Shown here in pieces: positions 1 to 7,352 of a stretch of 64,000 nt of DNA. A model generated the notes under the pieces. That model ran no database searches and was not told the origin of the DNA. It saw only the letters and a list, made by a program, of their open reading frames with translations. The stretch is from Segnochrobactrum spirostomi (GTDB lineage: Bacteria > Pseudomonadota > Alphaproteobacteria > Rhizobiales > Segnochrobactraceae). Made by a program: the position numbers and the translations under genes. The stretch's first letter is position 1. Each line of letters opens with the position of its first letter. Location: assembly GCF_009600605.1 (NCBI RefSeq), contig NZ_VWNA01000001.1, positions 2,528,501 to 2,592,500 on the forward strand, in the 5' to 3' direction.

Positions 1-451
1 GCGCCTCGTCGTAGACGCTGCGCGGATCATGGACGAGGTGGCACTCGCCGCCCTGGAATTCGATCGCGGCGATCTTCTCGGGCGAGGTGGTGCGCGGCAT
101 TACCGCGATGAAGCGCAGGCCGAGGAGACGGGCGAAATAGGCCTCCGACACCGCGGTCGAACCGCTCGAGGTCTCGATCACCGCCGTCTTCGGGCCGATC
201 CAGCCGTTGCACAGGGCATAGAGAAAGAGCGAGCGGGCGAGCCGGTGCTTCAGGCTGCCGGTCGGATGGCTCGATTCATCCTTCAGATAGAGCGTGATAC
301 CCGGAAATTTCGGCAGCTCGACGCGGATCAGGTGGGTGTCCGAGGAGCGGTTGAAATCGGCCTCGATGCGGGCCACCGCCTCGTCGAGCCAGGTGCGTTC
401 GGCGCAAGGCGGGACGGCGGGATGGATGGAGCGGGTCGCAGGCAGCGGCAT
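1..451 (-). CDS. PLP-dependent cysteine synthase-like protein (N-terminal part, runs off left edge)
   Basis: Only the first 150 residues lie in the window; the gene continues past base 1. The protein resembles fold-type II PLP enzymes of the cysteine synthase/cystathionine beta-synthase group. TGSLKHRLA at residues 64-72 carries the presumed Schiff-base lysine (K68). [13 protein letters not shown] at 93-105 sits where the TSGNTG phosphate/substrate loop of CysK lies, but with SSGST, typical of a divergent cysteine-synthase-like subfamily. The ATG at 451 is the only plausible start, because no upstream in-frame ATG precedes it. It is transcribed divergently from the cyclase gene at 709. The substrate cannot be fixed from this half of the protein. 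Confidence 0.85.
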   Translation of the reverse strand, partial: MPLPATRSIHPAVPPCAERTWLDEAVARIEADFNRSSDTHLIRVELPKFPGITLYLKDESSHPTGSLKHRLARSLFLYALCNGWIGPKTAVIETSSGSTAVSEAYFARLLGLRFIAVMPRTTSPEKIAAIEFQGGECHLVHDPRSVYDEA

Positions 452-708
452 TTCGGGTCCGATTGTCTCGATCGTTTGGTTCAGGTGCGGCCAGCCAGCC
501 CGCGCTGTCAACGAGGGAAGCCGGGTTGCGATGGCGGGCAATGATGGTCCGCACCGACGCGGTCGCCGGTGAAGCCACAGTCAAGGCGCAGCGATCGATC
601 GGCCCAGAAATATTCCGGACAGAGGCAAGGCGGAACCATAGGCGGGCCACGTCGGCGTCCCATATTCGGCTGCTCGAAACGTTTCTAGGTCGGGATGGGA
701 CCTGATCG

Positions 709-2130
709 ATGCGGATGATTGAGACCAAAGCGGACCCGCGCGGAGACGCCTCACCCTTCGCGCCGCTCCTGTTGCTCGCGCGGCGGACGCTCGGGGCTTC
801 CGGCGCCGCCGTGTGGCGGCGCACCGCGCGGGCTCTTCTGTATGTCGGCGGCGAGGCGGATGCGTCGCCGCTCGCGGCTGCGTTCTGCGTGGCCGTCGCC
901 GAGCGCGGCCGTCCGCTCGCGGTCGAGGATTTCGCCGGCGATGTCCGCTTTGCCGAGAAGGCCGCCCGCTGCGGTCTGCGCGCGGCGATCGGCGTGCCGC
1001 TGCCGGATGCCGCCGGTCCCGGCGCGGGAATTCTCGCCGTGTTCTGCGACACGCCGCGAATCTTCGGACGCGACGACATCGAGCGTTTGGGGGAATGCGG
1101 GGCCGTCGCCGCCGCGCTGCTGCGCGCGGATGCCGACGGAGCCACGGATCCGTTTGGCGCGAACGGTCGGCTCGGGACCGATCTCGCGGCGTGGTCGGGG
1201 GAGGTGATCGGGCCGCAGCCCGCGGGCGAGGGAACTCGCTCCCTCTACGACCGGGCTTCGGCCCTCGCCAAGATCGGGGCGTGGGAGTGCGACCTCACCA
1301 CCGGCCGCCTGACCTGGACCGACGGCGTCTACGACATCTTCGAGCTGCCGCGCGGCATCGCCATCACCCGCGAACAGGTTCTCGCCCTCTATTTCAAGGA
1401 TTCGCGGCGGGAGATGGAACGCCAGCGCCGCCGCGCCATCGAAAGCGGCGAGAGCTTCGTCCTCGACATCCGCATCCGCACCGCCATGGGAAACCAGAAA
1501 TGGGTGCGGCTGACCGGCGACGTGGAGACGGTCGCCGGCCGGCGGGCACGTGTCTACGGGTTGAAGCAGGACGTCACCGCCGAGCACGAGCGCTTCGAAC
1601 AGCTCCGCACCCTCGCCGAATTCGATCCGCTGACCGGCCTGCCGAACCGCCGGGCCTTCCAGACGGCGCTCGCCGGCGCGCTGACGGCGGGGGATCGCCG
1701 CCGCGCGGCGACTGCGCTCCTCCTCCTCGACCTCGACGGCTTCAAGCAGCTCAACGACACGCTCGGCCACGGCGCTGGCGACGCCTGCCTGCGCCAGGTC
1801 TCGGCGATCCTGCGCCGCGTCCTCAAGGATGCCGACATGATCGCCCGGATCGGCGGCGACGAGTTCGCGATCATCACACGGGTGCCGCGCGATCCGCGCC
1901 GGCTCGACGCGCTGTGCGCCCGCCTTCTCGCTGCGATCCGCAAGCCGATGAAACTCGACGGCAATCTTTGGCAGGTCGGTGCCTCGGTCGGCCTCGCACG
2001 CCTCGGCGCGCACAGCGCCGGCACCGCCGAGGCGGTCTTCGCGGAGGCCGACGCGGCGCTCTATGCCGCCAAGCGCGGCGGTCGCGATACCCATCGTATC
2101 GCCGACGACGGCAGCCCGGCGGAGACCTGA
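709..2130 (+). CDS. GAF-PAS-GGDEF diguanylate cyclase
   Basis: A 473-residue soluble sensor that probably makes cyclic di-GMP from two GTP. Domain order: GAF-like sensor (about 20-150), PAS with PAC-type tail (about 180-290), then a GGDEF domain (about 300-465). The active-site GGDEF is intact at residues 382-386, and DPLTGLPNRRAF opens the domain. The inhibitory I-site is degenerate: KDAD replaces RxxD five residues before GGDEF, so product feedback may be weak. There is no EAL or HD-GYP domain, no signal peptide and no membrane segment. ATG 709 precedes the GAF domain directly; the signal it senses is unknown. It stands alone between a divergent PLP-enzyme gene and a TetR gene. Confidence 0.93.
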   Translation: MRMIETKADPRGDASPFAPLLLLARRTLGASGAAVWRRTARALLYVGGEADASPLAAAFCVAVAERGRPLAVEDFAGDVRFAEKAARCGLRAAIGVPLPDAAGPGAGILAVFCDTPRIFGRDDIERLGECGAVAAALLRADADGATDPFGANGRLGTDLAAWSGEVIGPQPAGEGTRSLYDRASALAKIGAWECDLTTGRLTWTDGVYDIFELPRGIAITREQVLALYFKDSRREMERQRRRAIESGESFVLDIRIRTAMGNQKWVRLTGDVETVAGRRARVYGLKQDVTAEHERFEQLRTLAEFDPLTGLPNRRAFQTALAGALTAGDRRRAATALLLLDLDGFKQLNDTLGHGAGDACLRQVSAILRRVLKDADMIARIGGDEFAIITRVPRDPRRLDALCARLLAAIRKPMKLDGNLWQVGASVGLARLGAHSAGTAEAVFAEADAALYAAKRGGRDTHRIADDGSPAET

Positions 2131-2182
2131 CGGCCCCGGGCGTCGGCTGGCGCGCGGACCCTTGACGGGCACGCGGGCACGC

Positions 2183-2210
2183 GGCATTGGTTGGTATACC
2201 AATCAATGCC
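2183..2210. promoter_or_regulatory. 28-bp near-perfect palindrome, probable TetR operator
   Basis: The half-site GGCATTGGTTGGTA meets its reverse complement at a centre between 2196 and 2197. Only one base pair is mismatched (positions 2190/2203), giving 26 of 28 symmetric bases. It lies just upstream of the TetR gene, with which the hydrolase gene overlaps, so autoregulation of that two-gene operon is the natural reading. It also covers the in-frame ATG at 2206, which argues that translation really begins further down, at the GTG at 2287. Confidence 0.75.
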
Positions 2211-2286
2211 GGCCGTGGCGCAGGCGGTTGCCCCAGCGCCGCCTGCTCCGAGATCGCTTTCCGAGATCTCCGCCCGAGGTGTGCCC

Positions 2287-2868
2287 GTGTCCGTTCCAGA
2301 CCTCCGCGCCAAGATCCTCGGCGAGGCGATCGCGATCCTGCGGGAACACGGGCTCGCGGGTCTGACCCAGCCGCGCGTCGCCAAGGCGGCCGGCGTCACC
2401 CAGAGCCACCTGACCTATTATTTCCCGACCCGCGCCGATCTCCTCGCCGCCGTGCTGGAGCGTGCGGCGGCGGGCCAGCGGGCCGGCATCGGGGCGGCGC
2501 TCGCCGCTGCGCCGAACGGGCCGGAGGCGCTCGCCGACGCGCTCGGCGACGCGCTGTCGCGGCCGGAGAATACCCGCGTTCTCGTATCGCTCGTGCTCGC
2601 CGCCGATGCCGACCCGGCGTTCCGGACGCTCTATCGCTCGCTCGCCGGCGGCGTGCGCGGCGAGGTCGGCGAGGCGCTCGCCGCCCTCGGCGTCACGGCC
2701 GACCCGGCGACCGTCACCATGGTCCACGCCCTCGGTACCGGGCTCGCGGTGCTCGGCCTCGCCCTCGGGCCCGAGGAGGCCGGCGCGATCGCCGCCCGCG
2801 CCCTCACCGATCTCTTCCGTCTTCTCCAGCAACGCGTGCCCGCGCCGGGCCGTGGGGAACCGTCCTGA
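2287..2868 (+). CDS. TetR/AcrR family transcriptional regulator
   Basis: A 193-residue one-component repressor. The N-terminal helix-turn-helix is clear: LTQPRVAKAAGVTQSHL followed by TYYFPTRADLLAAV, the TetR signature. The rest is a helical ligand-binding domain of unknown specificity. I chose GTG 2287 because GAGG lies about 8 bases upstream, whereas the in-frame ATG at 2206 lacks a ribosome site and lies inside the 28-bp palindrome. The ATG would add 27 Ala/Pro-rich residues. The stop overlaps the start of the hydrolase gene by one base (TGATG), so the two genes are translationally coupled. It probably controls that hydrolase. Confidence 0.88.
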   Translation: MSVPDLRAKILGEAIAILREHGLAGLTQPRVAKAAGVTQSHLTYYFPTRADLLAAVLERAAAGQRAGIGAALAAAPNGPEALADALGDALSRPENTRVLVSLVLAADADPAFRTLYRSLAGGVRGEVGEALAALGVTADPATVTMVHALGTGLAVLGLALGPEEAGAIAARALTDLFRLLQQRVPAPGRGEPS

Positions 2869-4688
2869 TGCCCGCTTGGCTCGACAATCTCATTCCGCTC
2901 AAGGCGCCGCGCCTCGACCACGAGCAATATGCCGGATGGACGCCGCGGGCGGTGGCGCGCCGGGGGCTCGGCTGCCGGCTCCTCGCCGACGAGCGCATCC
3001 CGGTCGCGGGCGGCGTGACGCTCTCGGCCGACGTCTACGTGCCGAAGACGCCCGGCCGCTATCCGGCGATCGTGCAGTTCGCAGCCTACAGCCGGGAACT
3101 CCACACCGCCGGCGTGCCGACCGGCAGCAACGAAATCGGCAGCCCGCCGGTCTTCACCGATCGCGGCTATGGCCAAGTCGTCGTCATGCGGCGGGGCATG
3201 GGGCGCTCGGGCGGCGAGATGGCGCCGTTCCTGAGCGATGCGGACGTCGACGACCACGAAGCCTGCATCGCCTGGGCGGCGGCGCAGCCTTGGTGCGACG
3301 GTCGCGTCGTGCTGTTCGGCACTTCTTATTACGGCATGACCCAGCCGCTCGTCGCGGTGCGCCGGCCGCCGGCTTTGAAGGCCTTCTTCTGCAACGAGAT
3401 CTGCACCGACTATTTCCGCCAGATCACGCAGTTCGGCGGCGCGCCGGGCCTGTTCTTCGCCAATCTGTGGATGGGCGCCAACTTTCCCGAGGCGATGGTG
3501 CGCCTGCGCGTCCCGCCAGTCGTCCGCGCGGCGCTGAGCCACGTCCTGAACTCGCCGCTGAAGCGGCTTTGGGAGCCCGTTTTGATGAAGCAAGTGGACG
3601 GGCTGTTCCGCAAATTCATGAGCGCGACGCCGGTGCGTCCGGTGCGCGATTGGTGGGTCAACTGGCTGATCGACGGCAAGACGCGGGAGACCTCAATCAT
3701 TCCCGCCGGGCCGGCCGGGCGGCTCGACCGCATCGAGGTGCCGTTCGTGGTTGCGCAGAACCTCGGCTATTTCAACCTGCACCAGTTCGGCTGCTACGAC
3801 CTGTTCCAGAATGCCGGCACGCCGCAGGGCCGGAAATGGATGATCCTCGCCAAGCCCCACTACGAGCTGCCGGTCTATGCGTGGCAGCTTGAGGCGCTGG
3901 CCTTCTTCGACCACATCCTCCACGGCACCGACAACGGCTATGCCGACGAGCCGCCGGTCCGCTATTGGCTGGACGGGGCGGAGCGCTTCGTCGGCGCGGC
4001 GGATTTCCCTGTGCCGGGGCATGAGGTCGTCCGCTTCCGGCTGGCCTCGGGCGGGGTGGACCAAGCCCGGCATCGCCTCGTCGAAGAGGAGCCCGGCGAG
4101 GCATCGAACGGGGACACCGTTCAGCCGGACGCCGGGTCGAATCGGTCGTCCAACACCTGGATCGCGATTCCCCTCGGGCTTCCCGTCGTCGGCGGCCTCG
4201 ACGAGGTGGCGCCGCAGGTGCTGAGCTTCGAGGCGCCGGTCGTGCGGACGATGGATCTCGCCGGTCCCGTGACGCTCCGTCTGCGCTTCAGCAGCAACGA
4301 GATCGATTCCCACGTGGTGGCCCGGCTCGGCCGCGTCGCGGCGGACGGCACCTTCCGCCTCCTGTCGCTCGGTACGATCAGCCCGGCGCGCCGCCGCATC
4401 GACGGGGCGCGCTCCACCGCCTGCGAAATCGCCATCGACACCACCCGGCCGGAACCACTGCTGCCGGGCGAGCCGGTCGATCTCGTCTTCAGCCTGACGA
4501 TCGGCCCGGTGCGCCTTCAGCCGGGCGAGCGCCTGCGCCTCGACATCGCGAGCCGGACCGATCTCCTGCGCAGCAACGTGAGCGAAGGCTATGTCCAGTT
4601 CGACATGCCGGTGCCGCCTTATCTCGCGCGCAACACTCTCCATTACGGCCCCGAGACGGTGCTCGAGGTGCATCGGGTCGCCGGGTGA
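2868..4688 (+). CDS. CocE/NonD family hydrolase (S15 / X-Pro dipeptidyl-peptidase-like)
   Basis: A 606-residue alpha/beta hydrolase of the cocaine esterase / X-prolyl dipeptidyl-peptidase group. The nucleophile elbow is GTSYYG at residues 151-156, with S153 as catalytic serine. ADVYVPKTPGRYPAIVQF is the typical N-terminal strand region, and the last about 220 residues form the PepX_C jelly-roll domain. No signal peptide is seen, so it is probably cytoplasmic. The substrate is unknown; known relatives cleave acyl esters, amides or peptides. It overlaps the preceding TetR gene by one base, forming a regulated two-gene unit that may respond to a xenobiotic or an ester. Confidence 0.9.
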   Translation: MPAWLDNLIPLKAPRLDHEQYAGWTPRAVARRGLGCRLLADERIPVAGGVTLSADVYVPKTPGRYPAIVQFAAYSRELHTAGVPTGSNEIGSPPVFTDRGYGQVVVMRRGMGRSGGEMAPFLSDADVDDHEACIAWAAAQPWCDGRVVLFGTSYYGMTQPLVAVRRPPALKAFFCNEICTDYFRQITQFGGAPGLFFANLWMGANFPEAMVRLRVPPVVRAALSHVLNSPLKRLWEPVLMKQVDGLFRKFMSATPVRPVRDWWVNWLIDGKTRETSIIPAGPAGRLDRIEVPFVVAQNLGYFNLHQFGCYDLFQNAGTPQGRKWMILAKPHYELPVYAWQLEALAFFDHILHGTDNGYADEPPVRYWLDGAERFVGAADFPVPGHEVVRFRLASGGVDQARHRLVEEEPGEASNGDTVQPDAGSNRSSNTWIAIPLGLPVVGGLDEVAPQVLSFEAPVVRTMDLAGPVTLRLRFSSNEIDSHVVARLGRVAADGTFRLLSLGTISPARRRIDGARSTACEIAIDTTRPEPLLPGEPVDLVFSLTIGPVRLQPGERLRLDIASRTDLLRSNVSEGYVQFDMPVPPYLARNTLHYGPETVLEVHRVAG

Positions 4689-4782
4689 GGGGACCCGCAC
4701 CGGGCGTGATGTCGCCTCCGTCCCTTGCCTCGCCCTCCGCGGAGCGCGAAGGTGCGGGCGGGCCGCGCGAGCGCGGTCGGCG

Positions 4783-4807
4783 ATGGTTGAGAGACATGGT
4801 TGAGAGA
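4783..4807. repeat. 12-bp tandem direct repeat with 13-base period
   Basis: ATGGTTGAGAGA occurs at 4783-4794 and again at 4796-4807, separated by one base. Each copy carries an ATG, but only the second (4796) is in the mfnB frame. The duplication may have created the present start. The G+C-rich sequence just upstream (about 4720-4780) contains the palindrome CCGCGCGAGCGCGG and may be part of a dispersed element. Confidence 0.6.
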
Positions 4808-5658
4808 GAAGGGCCGTTCGCGGCCGGGCCGGGACTGCTCGTCAGTGCGCGGGATGCCGCCGAGGCGCTCGTCGCGCTCGCGGGCGGGGCCGACGTCATC
4901 GACCTCAAGGAGCCGCACGAGGGGGCGCTCGGCGCCGTGGCGCCTGCGGTGCTCGCAGAAGCGGTCGCGGCCGTGGCGGGCCGCCGCCTCGTCAGCGCCA
5001 CCACCGGCGACCTGCCGGCCGACGCGATCGACGCCATCGTGTCCCGCGCCCGCGCCACCGCCGCCGCGGGCGTCGATTATGTGAAAATCGGGCTCTTCCC
5101 CGGACCGGTCCTGCCTCTGATCGCCGCCCTCGGCGAAGCGTTGGCGGCGCCCTCTTCCTTCTCCTCGACATGGAGAGAAGGGGACGGCGCACGCCTTGAG
5201 GTCGCCGCGTCTCACCCTCCCCTGGAGGGGGAGGGTCGGCGCGCAGCGCCGGGGTGGTGTGATGCGCCGTCGCCGACCGCCCCGCCATCCGCCCGCCTCG
5301 TCGCCGTCCTGTTCGCCGATGCCGGATACGATCCGGCGCTGTTCGCGTCGCTCGCCGCGGCCGGTTTCGCCGGGGTCGTCATCGACACCGCGGACAAGAA
5401 AGCCGGCCGCCTGCTCGACCATCTCGACCGCCCCGCGCTCGCCGTCGCCATCGCTCATGCCCGGCGCGCCGGGCTCTTTCTCGGCCTCGCCGGCTCGCTG
5501 CGCCGCGCCGATATCGCGGCGCTGGCGCCGCTCGGTCCCGACCTGATCGGCTTCCGGGGGCCGCCTGCCGCGCCGCCGACCGCACGGCGGGTCTCGCCGC
5601 CGAGGCGGTGGCGGCGCTTGCGGCCGATCTCGCGGCGACCCGCGCCCGGGCGGCCTGA
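4796..5658 (+). CDS. mfnB: (5-formylfuran-3-yl)methyl phosphate synthase-like (MfnB/UPF0264), apparent frameshift
   Basis: In this family two glyceraldehyde-3-phosphate molecules are condensed to the furan precursor of methanofuran/methylofuran. LLVSARDAAEALVALAGGA, DLKEP and YVKIGLF are family landmarks, the lysines being in catalytic positions. Two oddities occur. About 45 extra residues near position 120 are encoded by a palindromic repeat. Near 5566-5571 (a run of five G) the frame is lost: with one more G the protein ends RARAA at the stop 5656-5658, without it the frame reads straight into the next gene. As sequenced, mfnB and the kinase form one 509-codon fusion from 4796. A base miscall is the simplest explanation. 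The family assignment is firm; methylofuran use is inferred. Confidence 0.82.
5157..5262. repeat. Palindromic repeat element inserted in frame within mfnB
   Basis: Three consecutive hairpins: CCTTCTC/GAGAAGG (5157-5163 with 5175-5181), ACCCTCCCC/GGGGAGGGT (5214-5222 with 5228-5236, loop TGGAG) and CGGCGC/GCGCCG (5237-5242 with 5246-5251). The element ends in GTGTGA. It encodes the stretch around PLEGEGRRAAPG, which is absent from the family consensus, and keeps the reading frame. It resembles small palindromic units dispersed in alphaproteobacterial genomes, comparable in behaviour to Rickettsia palindromic elements. I have no copy number for it. Confidence 0.72.
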
Positions 5659-5662
5659 GCGC

Positions 5663-6322
5663 ATGCCATCCGGGGCCATGGGTCCGCCGCGGCCCGTCGT
5701 CGTCAAGGTCGGCGGCAGCCTCGTCCGCGCGGGCCGTTACGGCGGCGCGCTCGGCGTCCTCGCCGACAGTCCTCATCCGGTCGTCCTGGTGCCCGGCGGC
5801 GGCGCGTTCGCCGATGCGGTGCGCGCCGCCCAGGCGATCGACGGCTTCGACGACGGGCTCGCCCACCGCCTCGCGGTCAGGGCCATGGGGATGGTCGCGG
5901 AAATCCTCGTCGCCGCCAGCCCCGACCGGCTGTCGCTCGCCGCGAGCGCCGACGAGATCGCTGCCGTGCTCGCCGCCGGCCGGGTCCCGGTGTGGATGCC
6001 CGAGCCGATGGTGATCGGCGCCCCCGACATCGCCGAGAGCTGGAGCATCACCTCCGACAGTCTCGCGGTCTGGCTCGCCGGCCGGATCGGCGCCCGCGCC
6101 GTTCTGCTCCTCAAGTCCGTGGACGCGGGCGCGGCGACCATCGCCGCCGCAGACGCCGTCGCGGCGGGCCTGGTGGACGAGGCGCTGCCGGCCTTCGCCG
6201 CGGCGTCCGATCTTCCGATCCGCCTCATCGGCCCCGCGGACGCGGCGTCTCTGCCGATCGCACTCGCCGGCGGGGCGGCCGGCACCCGGCTCAGTCCGGC
6301 TGGCCGAGCCGCTTCAGAATGA
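5663..6322 (+). CDS. Amino acid kinase-fold protein, probable methylofuran-pathway kinase
   Basis: A 219-residue amino-acid-kinase-fold protein. VVVKVGGSL near the N terminus is the phosphate loop, VPGGGAFADAVR the second glycine motif, WSITSDSLAVWLA and LLLKSVD the nucleotide-binding region. Its place four bases after mfnB suggests the kinase that phosphorylates the aminomethyl-furan phosphate (MfnE-like role), though a generic aspartate/glutamate/uridylate kinase relative cannot be excluded by sequence alone. ATG 5663 follows the restored mfnB stop; ATG 5678 is an alternative. The 3' end overlaps the convergent NTPase gene by 32 bases. Confidence 0.78.
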   Translation: MPSGAMGPPRPVVVKVGGSLVRAGRYGGALGVLADSPHPVVLVPGGGAFADAVRAAQAIDGFDDGLAHRLAVRAMGMVAEILVAASPDRLSLAASADEIAAVLAAGRVPVWMPEPMVIGAPDIAESWSITSDSLAVWLAGRIGARAVLLLKSVDAGAATIAAADAVAAGLVDEALPAFAAASDLPIRLIGPADAASLPIALAGGAAGTRLSPAGRAASE

Positions 6323-6872
6323 AATCCGCGCGGGCGGCGACGCTGCTCTTCGGCAGCGGCACGGTCTCGTAGCCGAGGGCGGGGTAGCACGCGGCGAGCC
6401 GCTCAGACTCGGCAACCGCCGCGTCGAAGCCGTGGCGCCGGTCGGCGTCGGTGCCGTAGATCTCGGGCCAGGGCGGCGCGACGAAGACGCGGCGGTGGTA
6501 TCGGTGCCGCCGGTAAAGCGCGCCGAGGGCGGGCTCGCCGGTTGCGTGCTGCAAGGCCGCGGCCGCGTCCACCAGCCCGCGATCGAAGAAGATCCAGCCC
6601 GGCTTCCCCGCCGCCGCGCGCCGGTCTTCGATCGCCATGCCGATCGCACGCCGCGCGAAGGCGGCGAGATCGATCCACGGCAGGGCGCTGCCGCCCGCCG
6701 CGCGTTCTCGCTCGACGATGCGCCGCCCCGGCTCGGCGACCGTCGGAAAGCCGCGCCGCGCGAGCTCGGCAAGGAGCGTGGACTTCCCCCCGCCGGAGGC
6801 GCCGGTGAGAACGACGAAGCGATCCGCCGCCGCAGCCACCTCCGAGCCTTCATCTCCGAGCGGGTCGGTCAT
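6291..6872 (-). CDS. AAA family ATPase (AAA_28-like P-loop NTPase)
   Basis: A 193-residue P-loop protein. Walker A is GASGGGKST at residues 24-32. GWIFFDRGLVD, further on, resembles the Walker B / substrate segment of small kinases. It belongs to the loosely defined group annotated as AAA_28 or NadR-like ATPases; some members phosphorylate small molecules, but no substrate can be named. Its 3' end runs 32 bases into the 3' end of the methylofuran-pathway kinase gene on the opposite strand. It is a single-gene transcript. Confidence 0.85.
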   Translation of the reverse strand: MTDPLGDEGSEVAAAADRFVVLTGASGGGKSTLLAELARRGFPTVAEPGRRIVERERAAGGSALPWIDLAAFARRAIGMAIEDRRAAAGKPGWIFFDRGLVDAAAALQHATGEPALGALYRRHRYHRRVFVAPPWPEIYGTDADRRHGFDAAVAESERLAACYPALGYETVPLPKSSVAARADFILKRLGQPD

Positions 6873-6986
6873 GTCGTCGCTCTCTGCGATCGTGGTCGCG
6901 GCATCGCCGGGCTTGATCTCGGCCGCAGCGCTCTCCTATGCCGGGGAACGTGTGCATCCGGCTTTTCTCCTTCCGCGAGGCTTTCC

Positions 6987-7340
6987 ATGACCGAAGACGC
7001 CGCCGGCCCGATCACCTACGACGAGTTCCTTAAGGTCGATATCCGCGTCGGCACGGTGGTCGAGGCAGAGCCCTATCCGGAGGCGCGCAAGCCCGCGATC
7101 AAGCTCAGAATCGATTTCGGCGGCACGATCGGCATCAAGAAATCGTCGGCGCAGATCACGGTGCATTACCGCCCGGAGGACCTGATCGGGCGCCAGGTGC
7201 TGGCGGTCGTCAACTTCCCGCCCCGGCAGATCGGCAAGTTCGTCTCCGAAGTGCTCACCCTCGGCGTGCCGGACGAAGACGGCTCCGTGGTGCTGATCCG
7301 TCCCGATCTCGCGGTGCCTGGGGGCGGCCGGCTGTTCTGA
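6987..7340 (+). CDS. csaA: tRNA-binding / secretion-chaperone-like protein CsaA
   Basis: A 117-residue single-domain OB-fold protein (tRNA_bind, as in MetRS C-terminal domains). FLKVDIRVGTVVEAEPYPEAR at the start and LAVVNFPPRQIGKFVSEVL are diagnostic. The family binds tRNA-like RNA and, in Bacillus, behaves as a secretion chaperone; its role in alphaproteobacteria is unproven. GCGAGG lies about 7 bases before the ATG. It converges with the sensor kinase gene with only 12 bases between the stops and no clear terminator. Confidence 0.9.
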   Translation: MTEDAAGPITYDEFLKVDIRVGTVVEAEPYPEARKPAIKLRIDFGGTIGIKKSSAQITVHYRPEDLIGRQVLAVVNFPPRQIGKFVSEVLTLGVPDEDGSVVLIRPDLAVPGGGRLF

Positions 7341-7352
7341 GCGACGGCAGCC

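Noticed and set aside
2187-2868. Earlier TTG starts for the TetR gene and a longer frame joined to the hydrolase
   Set aside because: These starts lie inside the palindromic operator and lack ribosome sites. The longer frame (2187 onward) is in the hydrolase frame and is not part of the hydrolase.
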